Source: JAVBMJ01 sp031552535 (GTDB lineage Bacteria > Bacteroidota > Bacteroidia > Bacteroidales > Rikenellaceae). From it: a stretch of 64,000 nt of DNA. Made by a program: the position numbers and the translations under genes. The stretch covers positions 1 to 64,000 of the forward strand of contig JAVBMJ010000022.1 in assembly GCA_031552535.1 (NCBI GenBank), read 5' to 3'. Shown here one piece after another: positions 50,694-59,376 of this stretch; position 1 is the first letter of the stretch; every line of letters starts with the position of its first letter. Under the pieces are notes generated by a model, which did no database searches, was not told the DNA's origin, and worked only from the letters and a program-made list of their open reading frames with translations.

Positions 50694-52343
50694 ATGAAAA
50701 CACGATTTTACCTGCTGGCCGTCGCCCTGCTTTCGATGGCGGGGTGCGACAAAGTCGATGAGGGCAAGCCCGCCATAAAAGTGGAGGATCCCCATTCGCT
50801 CAACCAAACAGTATATGCCGACCAGACCGATGGCGCCACGGCGGTCTCCTTCACCACCACCGGGGCATGGTCCTCTTCCATTGTCCCCGTGGCGGTGCAA
50901 TCCGCGGTGGTAACCTCGCGTGGCGACGGCGCCCATCTCTGGATATCCATCTTTCCAGAGAGTGGTAACAGCGCCGGGTCGCACTCCGTAGAGATCCTGA
51001 CCGACCAGAATACGAGCGGTGCAGACCGCTCGGCCATCATCACAATCACCTCTGGAGGGAAAAGTATCAAGGTAACGGTAACGCAAAAATCTACCAAAGA
51101 GGATGGTTCTCCTTATTCTAATGAGGAAACAGAGTATGCGATCTCGATCGACAAGCCCTCGCTTGAACTCTTCCGCAATTCGACGGCTACCCTTAAGGCA
51201 ACCATCACGCCCGATGACGAGGGTGTGGGCAGCATTACCTGGGAGAGCTCCGACAACGGTGTGGCCACGGTGGATGCCGGCGGCAAAGTTTCGGCCGTCG
51301 CCGTGGGAGAGGCGGTGATAACGGCCCGCATGGGCGAATACTTCGCAGAGTGCGCGATCGCGGTCAATCCCGACATATATCTATGTGGAAACGAACATGT
51401 CAATACTGCCGACGCAGCGCAAAAGCCCATGATATGGAAGAACGGCAGCGTCCTTTACTCGCTTTCCCATCCGGGTATCCCTGAAGTAGATTGGATAGTT
51501 GTCAGCGCCATGTGTATCCACAAAGGAGATGTGTACGCCGTCGGGTATTACGCCCACAATACAGCCGATACCAGGGAGAAAGGCGGATTGGTCTGGAAGA
51601 ACGGCCAGGTGATCTACAAGATATTCGACCGGAAAGATATGGGTTTCGTTCCCGACAACATCGAGTTTTTCGGTATGTGCATGGACGGCGACGACATCCT
51701 TATCTGCGGCACCCGCAAATACGAGGGAAGGATATGGAAAAACGATAATACATTGCATCCATTGGGATCTGCAGACGTTCCGTTTGCGATCTGCAAGTAT
51801 GGCGAAAGGGTCGTTTCCGCCGGCCAGATCATTGCAGGGGGAGGAGGCAGTCAAGCAGCGGTTTGGAATAACGAACTCCCCATGTATACGCTCACTCCCG
51901 CGGCATGGTATCTTGAAGCAGGGGCGATGTCGGTCTGCGTATCGGGCAACGATGTCTATACCGCAGGGTACGAAGGAAATGCAGCAAAGGTGTGGAAAAA
52001 TGGCGGGGTGCTTTACGAACTTGCAAATCCCGGATCCGTCAAATCCATCATCCTTTCAGGGAACGATATCTATGCGGCAGGCAAAGACGGGGTTTCCGGC
52101 ACCGTGTGGAAAAACGGACAGGTACACTTCACCATCAAAAAGGACGAGACCAGCTACGACAAACTCTATGTCGATGTGATGGCGATATCAGGCAATGATG
52201 TATTTACAGCAGGAAGCGAAAATAATCGTTCTCATGGAACCTACGGCAAGGTGTGGAAAAACGGCAGGTTGCTCTATACCCTGTGCAGTGGCGAAACGAT
52301 GAATACGAGCGTGGGATTCGGCTCAATGGTCCTGTCCAAATAG
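50694..52343 (+). CDS. Surface lipoprotein with BACON-like, Ig-like and seven WKNG repeats
   Basis: 549 residues; lipobox Cys18 (S-M-A-G-C). Residues ~25-135 resemble a BACON/Ig fold (V-S-F-T-T-T-G-A-W-S-S-S, V-T-V-T-Q-K-S), ~148-228 a BIG_2 domain (L-K-A-T-I-T-P-D-D, I-T-W-E-S-S-D-N-G-V-A-T-V). From ~230 seven repeats each carry W-K-N-G or a variant followed by a hydrophobic beta strand (V-W-K-N-G-x-x-x-Y-x-L), suggesting a seven-bladed propeller. It is divergent from the propeller kinase. The function is unknown; a glycan- or surface-binding role is plausible. Confidence 0.75.
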   Translation: MKTRFYLLAVALLSMAGCDKVDEGKPAIKVEDPHSLNQTVYADQTDGATAVSFTTTGAWSSSIVPVAVQSAVVTSRGDGAHLWISIFPESGNSAGSHSVEILTDQNTSGADRSAIITITSGGKSIKVTVTQKSTKEDGSPYSNEETEYAISIDKPSLELFRNSTATLKATITPDDEGVGSITWESSDNGVATVDAGGKVSAVAVGEAVITARMGEYFAECAIAVNPDIYLCGNEHVNTADAAQKPMIWKNGSVLYSLSHPGIPEVDWIVVSAMCIHKGDVYAVGYYAHNTADTREKGGLVWKNGQVIYKIFDRKDMGFVPDNIEFFGMCMDGDDILICGTRKYEGRIWKNDNTLHPLGSADVPFAICKYGERVVSAGQIIAGGGGSQAAVWNNELPMYTLTPAAWYLEAGAMSVCVSGNDVYTAGYEGNAAKVWKNGGVLYELANPGSVKSIILSGNDIYAAGKDGVSGTVWKNGQVHFTIKKDETSYDKLYVDVMAISGNDVFTAGSENNRSHGTYGKVWKNGRLLYTLCSGETMNTSVGFGSMVLSK

Positions 52344-52385
52344 CCCGGTAATGCAATAATTTTAAACATACAAAATCACAGACCT

Positions 52386-53354
52386 ATGAAAAAGCAAGTA
52401 CTTATGATGTCGATATGTGCGCTTCTCTCCTCCTGCGGTGGAGATGAAGGAGACGATCCGGCACCGCCTGCAGATGACGGATTGATCGACGTGATCGTTT
52501 ATGTCTACGCTCCAGATGGCTTTGAGGACGCCAAGCGCAATATTGCGGCGATGACCCCCGACGGGTCGCGCAAAAAGGTACTCTACGCCCAGGGGCAGGG
52601 GCAACTGGTTTCCCGTGCGGCACTCAGCCCCGACGGCACCAGGATCGTGTCGGGCGACTACGACCTCAAAATGCTCGACCTGGCGACAGGAGGAACAACC
52701 ATGCTCAAAGCAAAGACGGACGGCGATTTCTATGCCGATGAGGCGGTATGGAGTCCCGACGGCGGCAAGATACTCTATGTGAACTGGGCGGGCAGCGCAG
52801 CCAAACTCGAAACGATTAAACCCGACGGTACAGACCGTACCGCCATCACCTTGGAAGCCGAACACGACCTCGCCCGTCCCAATTACACTCCGAATGGGCA
52901 GAAGATCGTGGCCACCGACTTCTCGAAAAAGTATATCGCCGTGTTCCCGGCCTCGGGCGCAGGCGGCACGAAGATCATCCAGGTCGCAGGCGAGGATATG
53001 GTGGACTGCGCCCATCCGGTGTCAGATAGCAGGATACTCTTTTTTAAGAACCCATCCGGTGGAAATTTATCGCTCTGGTCGGGGGGTATCGATGGTTCAG
53101 ATCAGGTACAACTCTGTTTCTTCGTCCCTGAATTCGACAAAGCGGACCACTTGAGCGCCAATAAGGACGGGACGATGATCGCCTACTGCCTGATCGAAGA
53201 CTGGACAGGGGAACATATCCCCACATTGGTGGTCAGTCCGCTGACCGGCAACACGCTTGGCGCCCCAATCTTCAGCCAAACGGATATCAATGGTGTCCGG
53301 TTCAGGTTCGGCCGCATAAAAAAGACGATTTTCGATGCCGCCCCCGATCTGTGA
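52386..53354 (+). CDS. TolB/PD40-like propeller lipoprotein
   Basis: 322 residues; lipobox near residue 17 (L-L-S-S-C-G-G-D-E-G-D-D, strongly acidic after the Cys, as in surface-exported lipoproteins). Repeats of the PD40 type follow: A-A-L-S-P-D-G-T-R-I-V, A-V-W-S-P-D-G-G-K-I-L-Y, N-Y-T-P-N-G-Q-K-I-V. It follows the WKNG protein by 42 nt, so the two probably form an operon. No enzyme motif is visible. Confidence 0.75.
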   Translation: MKKQVLMMSICALLSSCGGDEGDDPAPPADDGLIDVIVYVYAPDGFEDAKRNIAAMTPDGSRKKVLYAQGQGQLVSRAALSPDGTRIVSGDYDLKMLDLATGGTTMLKAKTDGDFYADEAVWSPDGGKILYVNWAGSAAKLETIKPDGTDRTAITLEAEHDLARPNYTPNGQKIVATDFSKKYIAVFPASGAGGTKIIQVAGEDMVDCAHPVSDSRILFFKNPSGGNLSLWSGGIDGSDQVQLCFFVPEFDKADHLSANKDGTMIAYCLIEDWTGEHIPTLVVSPLTGNTLGAPIFSQTDINGVRFRFGRIKKTIFDAAPDL

Positions 53355-53745
53355 CGAATTACGCCGTAACAGAGGTGTGGTGCAAAGAACGGATACCGCA
53401 AATTATCTGATTTACTCAACCATAACTCTCCCTCGCAGGCTTTTAGTTGTTCCCGCTTGGCAGAGCCGGAATGAATTTCACTCTGTTCTCGCTTACTCGC
53501 AATTTTGCACGAACGCATACGCAAGGAGGGCGGCGGGTGTGTTTTCGAAGGCCTGAAGGAATTCCGCCCCCCTTCCCTTCGCAATTGTGGGCGCCCGAGG
53601 CTCGTATAAGTATTTCTCTCTGCCCCGGTGACAACGTGCTCTGGCCAACATACACTCCCACAACATAATCCTATGTTAATTGCCCAGCACGGTTGAACGG
53701 GCGACATATTTTCGATTCCTGCGGCGGTTTTAGCCACAGTCCGGT
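53355..53745. other. Gap between the lipoprotein pair and the mobile-element relic
   Basis: 391 nt without a supported gene. Reading frames here have no family resemblance. It may hold the former end of the mobile element, but no att-like repeat is seen. Confidence 0.4.
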
Positions 53746-54072
53746 TTACTTCTCTTTGCCGAGCAGCATCGCCTCGATGATGCTTGCAGGGCTATTTTCG
53801 AGCGTACGGCGCCGCACTGCCATTTCGATATAGATGAGTGTCGTGGCCGTATCGGTGTGGCCCAGCAGGTCGCGGATATGCTCGACGCCCACGCCGCTCT
53901 CGACCAGCAGGCTGCCGCCGGTACTGGTGAGATTCATCTGCTGATCGAAGTGGAGCACATAGCTCTGTTGCTTGAATTCCGGCGGCAGATAGTTGCCCTT
54001 GACGATGCAGAGATGTTTCAGAGAAGGATCGAGCTGGTCGCTGCGCAATTCGATAACCAGACGCATCTTGGC
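53746..54072 (-). pseudogene. Fused relic: ATPase tail joined to a tyrosine-recombinase C-terminus
   Basis: The frame continues the upstream ATPase gene after an in-frame TAA. The first ~50 residues (A-K-M-R-L-V-I-E-L-R...L-H-F-D-Q-Q-M) belong to the ATPase; from about 53918 the protein is the end of a XerC/D-like recombinase (L-L-V-E-S-G-V-G-V-E-H-I-R-D-L-L-G-H, then catalytic-like Tyr in L-I-Y-I-E-M). The recombinase N-terminus and the DNA between are gone, so an internal deletion fused the two. Confidence 0.7.
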
Positions 54073-54687
54073 TTAGAAACCTTGCAAGCCGATGGCGTTG
54101 TGTTTGCTCGGGACAAGATCCTCAGTGCGTTTGCCTGTGTGGTACAGGAATAGCACGAGGCATTCGTGCCGTTGGGCAAGTTGATTAAACTCCTGCAAAA
54201 AGGCGCTAACACGGTTGTTCTCGTTCATCGAACCATTGTAGATGTCGGCAAAGGCGTCGATGACAACCATATCTGCGAGTTTGTTTGTGAGAAGTTTGTC
54301 AAGGCGCTCGACAAGGTTGTCAGTGTCGAAAAGATAATCCAGCCCGGCGAAATCGGCGGCATGGCGGTTGTTCAGCTTGTTCTGGAGGGTCAGCAGATAG
54401 CTCACGGCCCGCTCATCGTCTTCGGTCGACACATAGACCGCCCGCCGGTGGCGGGCACGGAGCGAAAAACCGAGGAACTCCCGCTCCCCGGCGCTCACTG
54501 CCACACCCAACTCACGCAGGAAAGCGCTCTTGCCCGTGTCGGAGCTGCCCACGGCCGCCGCTATCCCCACCTGTTGCAGTACCGGCTCCCAAAGGCAAGG
54601 GATCTGCTCCGCATCGGCAGAAACCAACCGCTCCGCAGACACTTCGCCGTATGGCCCGTAACGGGAAATAATGTCGCCGGTGATCAT
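54073..54687 (-). pseudogene. RepA/DnaB-like AAA ATPase of a mobilizable element, cut by a stop codon
   Basis: 205 codons from M-I-T-G-D-I-I-S-R-Y to the premature TAA. RecA-like fold: Walker A V-G-S-S-D-T-G-K-S (about 46-54), Walker B M-V-V-I-D-A-F. Similar ATPases sit next to HTH_17 excisionase genes in Bacteroides mobilizable elements and aid replication or mobilisation. The start overlaps the HTH gene stop by 4 nt (ATGA), which decides the start over the longer frame. A single G-to-T change at the stop would explain its loss. Confidence 0.75.
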
Positions 54688-54992
54688 TTGCGCGTCCTCC
54701 CGTCGAGAATGGCTTTGATGTCGCTCATCCGGTAGCGCCGCTTGCCGCCCACCTCGATAGGCACGAGGTAGCCGCATTTCGCCCAACGCCACAGAGTCGA
54801 CTTGTCTACATCCAGGATTTCAGCCACCCTGGCCACGCTCGGATAGGTTTCGGTGTTGGCATCGGTGATCAGTTGCTCCAACTCCTGCTTCGTGCGGGCG
54901 ATCAGCGCCTCGTTGCACTCCAGTAAGTCGCCCGGTGACACCGAAATCGTGATATTGTCCGCCTCGCGGGCAAGTTCTGATAGTCTGCTCAT
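54684..54992 (-). CDS. HTH_17 excisionase-type DNA-binding protein
   Basis: 102 residues from M-S-R-L-S-E-L-A-R-E. The C-terminal half is a typical excisionase HTH: V-A-R-V-A-E-I-L-D-V-D-K-S-T-L-W-R-W-A-K, then G-G-K-R-R-Y-R-M-S-D-I. The frame opens 20 codons earlier without homology. It is the first gene of the remnant mobile operon. Confidence 0.8.
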   Translation of the reverse strand: MSRLSELAREADNITISVSPGDLLECNEALIARTKQELEQLITDANTETYPSVARVAEILDVDKSTLWRWAKCGYLVPIEVGGKRRYRMSDIKAILDGRTRK

Positions 54993-55352
54993 AGTTTTAC
55001 ATCCAAGTGTTTTGACAACTTTGCAATTAATCCGAATCTGCCTGATTGGCAAAGCAATACGAAGTTACTCATTTACAGCAAATTAACCCGATTCAGACCT
55101 CAAGATTAAACGTTTGACGATTTGAAAATCACATAGTTGAGCGTTTTTTTGCCTGAACAAGGCCGGTTTGCACACTACAAAACAAAAAGGGCTACTTCAG
55201 GCCGGGAATAACCGCACGGTGTATTTTTGGGTTACTTTGGTTATCTTTGTGCTGGCAACACGAGGAAGCGGGTCCCCGGAAGACATCTTTTTCAGGGGAG
55301 ACCGCATCGCGGGGCAAGAGGTTATTTCGTTATTTTTTGACAACCACCGTTT
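54993..55352. other. Intergenic region before yicC
   Basis: 360 nt without a gene. TATCTTTG at 55242-55249 fits a -7 box for the rightward yicC gene, about 103 nt before its ATG, but no TTTG is at 19-21 nt upstream. Confidence 0.45.
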
Positions 55353-56228
55353 ATGGTAAAATCAATGACAGGATACGGCAAAGGTGAAGCCGTGGCGGGA
55401 AGCCGGAAATTCACCGTGGAGATACGTTCGCTAAACAGCAAAAGCCTCGACCTTTCGATACGTATACCCCCCTCGTACCGCCGTTCGGAATACGACTTGC
55501 GCAATATGGCTTCAAAAAGTCTGCAACGTGGCAAAGTTGACATATATGTCAACTGCGAAACATCGTGTGAAACTTCGGTGTCGGAAATCGACGTGAAACT
55601 TTTCAATGAATACTACAAGCAGTTTTCGAAACTCGCGTTGCCCAATTGGGGTACACCTGTCACCGACGCCATAGCGCTGGCAATAATAGCGCGTATGCCG
55701 GATGTGATTTCGGGCGAAACCCCCGAAGCCACCGACGAAGAGGCCGGAGCACTCAAAGAGGCTATGGAAGAAGCCGTTGTGGCAATAAATACATTTCGTG
55801 AACAGGAAGGCGCTATCCTAATGGCAGACCTGCTTAGGCGCGTCGACCGGATCGAAGGTCTGAAAGAGAGCGTAACTCCGTATGAAAAGGGACGGATAGA
55901 GACAGTGCGCTCACGTATCCGTGAAAATATAGAAGCAATCGGAATTACCGTCGACAGCAACCGTCTGGAGCAAGAGATGATATTTTATGTCGAAAAGTTC
56001 GATATCACCGAGGAAAAGGTACGACTTACAAACCACTGCCGCTATTTCCGCGAAGTAGCCGCCGCAGAAGAAGGAGCCGGACGAAAATTAGGATTCATAA
56101 CCCAGGAAATGGGGCGCGAAATAAATACCCTCGGATCAAAAGCAAACGATGCAACGATACAAAAAATAGTCGTTGAAATGAAAGACGAACTCGAAAAGAT
56201 AAAAGAACAGTTGCTAAATATATTGTAA
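55353..56228 (+). CDS. YicC/YloC family endoribonuclease
   Basis: 291 residues, full length: N-terminal M-V-K-S-M-T-G-Y-G-K-G, the central R-G-K-V-D-I-Y-V block, and the DUF1732 C-terminal part with G-R-K-L-G-F-I-T-Q-E-M-G-R-E-I-N-T-L-G-S-K. YicC proteins are RNases that take part in RNA turnover and stress responses. A dispersed repeat copy follows the stop by a few nt. Confidence 0.95.
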   Translation: MVKSMTGYGKGEAVAGSRKFTVEIRSLNSKSLDLSIRIPPSYRRSEYDLRNMASKSLQRGKVDIYVNCETSCETSVSEIDVKLFNEYYKQFSKLALPNWGTPVTDAIALAIIARMPDVISGETPEATDEEAGALKEAMEEAVVAINTFREQEGAILMADLLRRVDRIEGLKESVTPYEKGRIETVRSRIRENIEAIGITVDSNRLEQEMIFYVEKFDITEEKVRLTNHCRYFREVAAAEEGAGRKLGFITQEMGREINTLGSKANDATIQKIVVEMKDELEKIKEQLLNIL

Positions 56229-56236
56229 GAAGTTGT

Positions 56237-56405
56237 TTAAGAAGCTGTTTGGATTTGTTAACGAGATTATTTTATATCGTTTTGCCGATGATTTCCCGCG
56301 GTGGGATGAGGCGAATAGCGGCCCCTGTTTAACGAATCACACCACGGGAAAGCGCGGAAAAGAGAATAAAAGAACGAGATTAATAAATTCAAAACAGCTT
56401 CTAAG
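56237..56405. repeat. MITE-like repeat copy 3 (about 168 bp)
   Basis: TTAAGAAGCTGTTTGGATTT at the left and ATTCAAAACAGCTTCTAAG at the right, with the same internal blocks as copy 2 (GATTATTTTATATCGTTTTG; GCGAATAGCGGCCCCTGTTT; AAGAGAATAAAAGAACGAG). It begins 9 nt after the yicC stop. Confidence 0.88.
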
Positions 56406-56444
56406 AAACCGGTTAAATTTCATTCAATCCTGTTACTCCGGTAG

Positions 56445-56489
56445 CCGGCATTCAAATCCGGATGCTGCGTATCCGGATTTGAATGCCGG
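56445..56489. repeat. Perfect 19-bp hairpin between yicC and yidD
   Basis: CCGGCATTCAAATCCGGAT (56445-56463) and its exact complement (56471-56489) around 7 nt. Only a short TTT follows. It could be a terminator of yicC or an independent palindrome; it resembles the 23-bp hairpin at 20875 in type but not in sequence. Confidence 0.7.
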
Positions 56490-56675
56490 TTTAGCCGCCC
56501 CGCGGCGAGCGGCGCATGATCGCCCGGCATCCAGGAGCGGGGTGCGAAAGTAACCCCGCAATCTACTTAAATCTTCCTCATTGGAAAATTAGACAGACTC
56601 CTGGGAAATGGAAGTGTAATGAACGCCGGGTATACTTTGCGGGCTGCAGGCAATAGGTTTCAGCATAAACGACAA

Positions 56676-56969
56676 ATGTCAGGGAATAGCGATAATCGGG
56701 GTACTACTACAAGCCGGGCGGCGGTATGGCCTGTGTTTTTCGTTTATTTGCGAAAAACACTGGTATTCCCGTTCATCGTACTAATCCGCTTTTACCAATA
56801 CTGCATATCGCCATATACGCCCGCCTCGTGTCGCTATACACCGACCTGCTCGCAATATGCTCTTGAAGCTTTGAGGCGTCACGGGCTCCTGCGGGGAGGG
56901 TGGCTCGCCGCAAAACGCATATTGTCGTGCCATCCCTGGGGTGGCCACGGACACGACCCCGTGCCTTAG
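56676..56969 (+). CDS. yidD: Membrane protein insertion efficiency factor YidD
   Basis: 97 residues from M-S-G-N-S-D-N-R; a longer start at 56619 is possible. The YidD core is complete: [32 protein letters not shown], and [13 protein letters not shown] at the end. The extra ~20 N-terminal residues over the usual 70-85 include a hydrophobic stretch. It is a small inner-membrane protein supporting YidC/Sec insertion. Confidence 0.92.
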   Translation: MSGNSDNRGTTTSRAAVWPVFFVYLRKTLVFPFIVLIRFYQYCISPYTPASCRYTPTCSQYALEALRRHGLLRGGWLAAKRILSCHPWGGHGHDPVP

Positions 56970-57020
56970 GGCATTCTTATTCAAATTAAAGAGGCATAAA
57001 GAGGCGCACACCTGTCCTGT

Positions 57021-57169
57021 GTTTACGGCAAACTAATGTCAAAAAATGCTGTGCGTCCGCATGTCCGTCAGGTCGATACTGCTCAAAACCAGGCAGTGTC
57101 AGAAAGCGCGGAGCATTTGTCCGGCAGCTCCGTTTACAGCAAGTTCATGTCAAAGGACGCTGTGCGTCT
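57021..57169. repeat. Duplicated recQ 3' end
   Basis: GTTTACGGCAAACTAATGTC and the following AAAAAATGCTGTGCGTC (57021-57059) repeat, with several changes, the end of recQ and its flank (57132-57169), 111 nt apart. The copy even keeps the last codons Thr-His-Ser and the TGA. It is a local tandem duplication. Confidence 0.6.
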
Positions 57170-59069
57170 GGAGGCGGCCCGATTCGTCGAGTGAGATCTC
57201 TCCCGACGAGAGCATGGCGTCTATCCGGCGTACGACGTCTTCCGGCGGGATGTTGAGGTACATGACGAGTTCTTTGACCGTCAACGGTTCGCGGCGCAGG
57301 ATATTGATAATGGATTTACCCAGTACCTCTTCCGGAGTAGGCGCCACCGTCCCTTCGCGGCGTTTGCGGTCGATACACAGGTCGCATATCCCGCACTCTT
57401 CGGAACCATCCTCGCCGAAATACGCCGCCAGGGCCACACTGCGGCACCCTTCGCCCTTTTCGGCGTAGCGGAACATGGCTTCCACCCTTTCGGCTGCCAC
57501 TTTTTTACGCGTTTCGTAGATCGTGGGGCTTATGTAGACATCTTTTGCCGGAAGGCGTTCTTCGGTGAGGATCAGCAGCGGAGACCGGTTGCCCGGGATA
57601 TATTTTATGATCCGTAGCTGCCACAGGCGCTTGAATAGTTCCTGCACCCGCTGGAGCGTGTAGCCCGAAATGTAAGCGATCTCCTTTTCGTCGACGGCGG
57701 TGAGCCGTGTGAAAACACCGTCGTAGAGGCGCAGTATCGTCCTCAGGAAATGGTCGAGGTCCTCGCGCTCGACACGTATCTTGTACAGGTCGTCGCGGTT
57801 GACGGTGAAGATGATGCGCGTGGGATTGTCCAGCTCTTCAGTAAGATGCATATAGCCGCCCATCTGCAATATTTTCACCGCATTGAGAGCCACGGAAGAG
57901 TAGATTTTTTGCCGGGCTGCAAATTCGAAAAGGTTGAAACTCATCGAAGCGTTCTTCCCTTCGCCTATTCCTATCTGGAGGTAGTTGAATATAGCCTCGT
58001 AGCATTCGAGGATCTTGTCCAACGGAGGAAATTCGGTAGAAAAACGCTGCCGGGCCAGCATCCGTTCGTCAGGAGAGGCCAGCAGCACAGCGTATGAACG
58101 CCGCCCGTCGCGTCCGGCACGTCCCGCCTCCTGGTAGTACTCTTCGGGCGAGTCGGGAATGTCGAAATGAACCACAAACCTCACGTCGGCCTTGTCGATC
58201 CCCATGCCGAAAGCGCTCGTAGCCACCATGACCCGCGCCGTGCCGTTCATCCATCGCTCCTGCCGTATCGTACGCTCGGCATATCCCAGCCCGGCATGGT
58301 AGTGGTCGGCGGAAATGCCGTTGGCCTCCAGTAACTGGGCGATCTGTTCGGTCTTCTTGCGTGTGCGAACATACACTATCCCGCTGCCCGATACATTGTT
58401 TATGATACGCAGCAGTTGCATGGGCTTATCCTCGACACCCCTGACGCTGTAGGAGAGATTGCGGCGGATGAAGGTAGTACGCACCACCCGCCCGGCGTCC
58501 ATCTGCAGGTGCAGCATGATGTCGCGGGCCACATCCGGAGTCGCCGAGGCGGTAAGCGCAAGCACCGGAACCTCGGGGTGCATCCTGCGCAATATGGCGA
58601 TCTTAAGATACGCCGGGCGGAAATCGTAGCCCCACTGCGAAATGCAGTGGGCCTCGTCGACAGCCACCAGCGACAATTTCATGCGGGCCGCCCTCAGCCG
58701 GAACGTGTCGCCCTCCAGACGCTCGGGCGCGACGTAAAGGAACTTGACCTTACCGTAAAGGCAATTTTCAAGGGCGAGGTCGATCTGGCGCAGCGTCATC
58801 CCCGAATGTATCGCCACAGCCGCAATCCCCATGCGCCTCAGGCGGTCGACCTGGTCCTTCATCAATGAGATCAGAGGCGTGACGACAATACACGTCCCAT
58901 CAATGACCATCGCCGGCAACTGGTAAAGAAGCGACTTCCCGGCACCGGTAGGCATCAGCGCAAGCGTATCCTCACCACGGCACACACCCTCCATGACATC
59001 CAACTGCCCCGGACGGAACGCATCGTAACCCCAGTAATGCTTCAAAGCCTCCTCCAAACGATCCCTCAT
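57150..59069 (-). CDS. recQ: RecQ-type ATP-dependent DNA helicase
   Basis: 639 residues from M-R-D-R-L-E-E-A-L; six further upstream codons are open. Motifs: F-R-P-G-Q (motif 0), M-P-T-G-A-G-K-S (I), D-E-A-H-C-I-S-Q-W-G (II), T-A-S-A-T (III), G-R-A-G-R-D-G (VI), then the zinc-binding RecQ C-terminal part with C-G-I-C-D-L-C and a winged helix. No HRDC is obvious. It unwinds DNA in recombination repair. It is preceded by a nested palindrome whose arm ends 26 nt before the start. Confidence 0.94.
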   Translation of the reverse strand: MRDRLEEALKHYWGYDAFRPGQLDVMEGVCRGEDTLALMPTGAGKSLLYQLPAMVIDGTCIVVTPLISLMKDQVDRLRRMGIAAVAIHSGMTLRQIDLALENCLYGKVKFLYVAPERLEGDTFRLRAARMKLSLVAVDEAHCISQWGYDFRPAYLKIAILRRMHPEVPVLALTASATPDVARDIMLHLQMDAGRVVRTTFIRRNLSYSVRGVEDKPMQLLRIINNVSGSGIVYVRTRKKTEQIAQLLEANGISADHYHAGLGYAERTIRQERWMNGTARVMVATSAFGMGIDKADVRFVVHFDIPDSPEEYYQEAGRAGRDGRRSYAVLLASPDERMLARQRFSTEFPPLDKILECYEAIFNYLQIGIGEGKNASMSFNLFEFAARQKIYSSVALNAVKILQMGGYMHLTEELDNPTRIIFTVNRDDLYKIRVEREDLDHFLRTILRLYDGVFTRLTAVDEKEIAYISGYTLQRVQELFKRLWQLRIIKYIPGNRSPLLILTEERLPAKDVYISPTIYETRKKVAAERVEAMFRYAEKGEGCRSVALAAYFGEDGSEECGICDLCIDRKRREGTVAPTPEEVLGKSIINILRREPLTVKELVMYLNIPPEDVVRRIDAMLSSGEISLDESGRLQTHSVL

Positions 59070-59094
59070 AACACAAAGATAACGCAAATCCCGA

Positions 59095-59376
59095 AAAGCC
59101 CGGCTAAAAACTTATTAACCCAAAATCCAGGGAATAATCTCTGACTGCGACTTTCTTGAAAGAAAGTCGCCCAAAGAACTTCAATCATTACTTCACTCCG
59201 AACTTATAGCAGTTAATTCAGGGAGGCAATAAAGCCATTCGGCTATTGCCTCCCTGAATTAACTGCTGCAGGTTAGAGCAAAGTAGGGATTAAAAGTTTT
59301 TGGCGCCGCTTTTTTCAAAAAGCGGCAGTTGAATACTATCCTGGATTTTGGGTTAATAAGTTTTTAGCCGGGCTTT
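59095..59376. repeat. Nested palindromic element between comF and recQ (282 bp)
   Basis: Outer arms 59095-59131 and 59340-59376 match perfectly over 37 bp. Three perfect hairpins lie inside: 59147-59157/59160-59170 (11 bp), 59209-59231/59244-59266 (23 bp) and 59305-59314/59317-59326 (10 bp, T-run). The right outer arm contains the last seven codons and stop of comF. No ORF. It can end transcription from either side, but its size and nesting exceed any plain terminator. Confidence 0.85.

Noticed and set aside
53183..53737. 184-codon minus-strand frame downstream of the PD40 lipoprotein
   Set aside because: Half of it is antisense to the lipoprotein; no recognisable domain.
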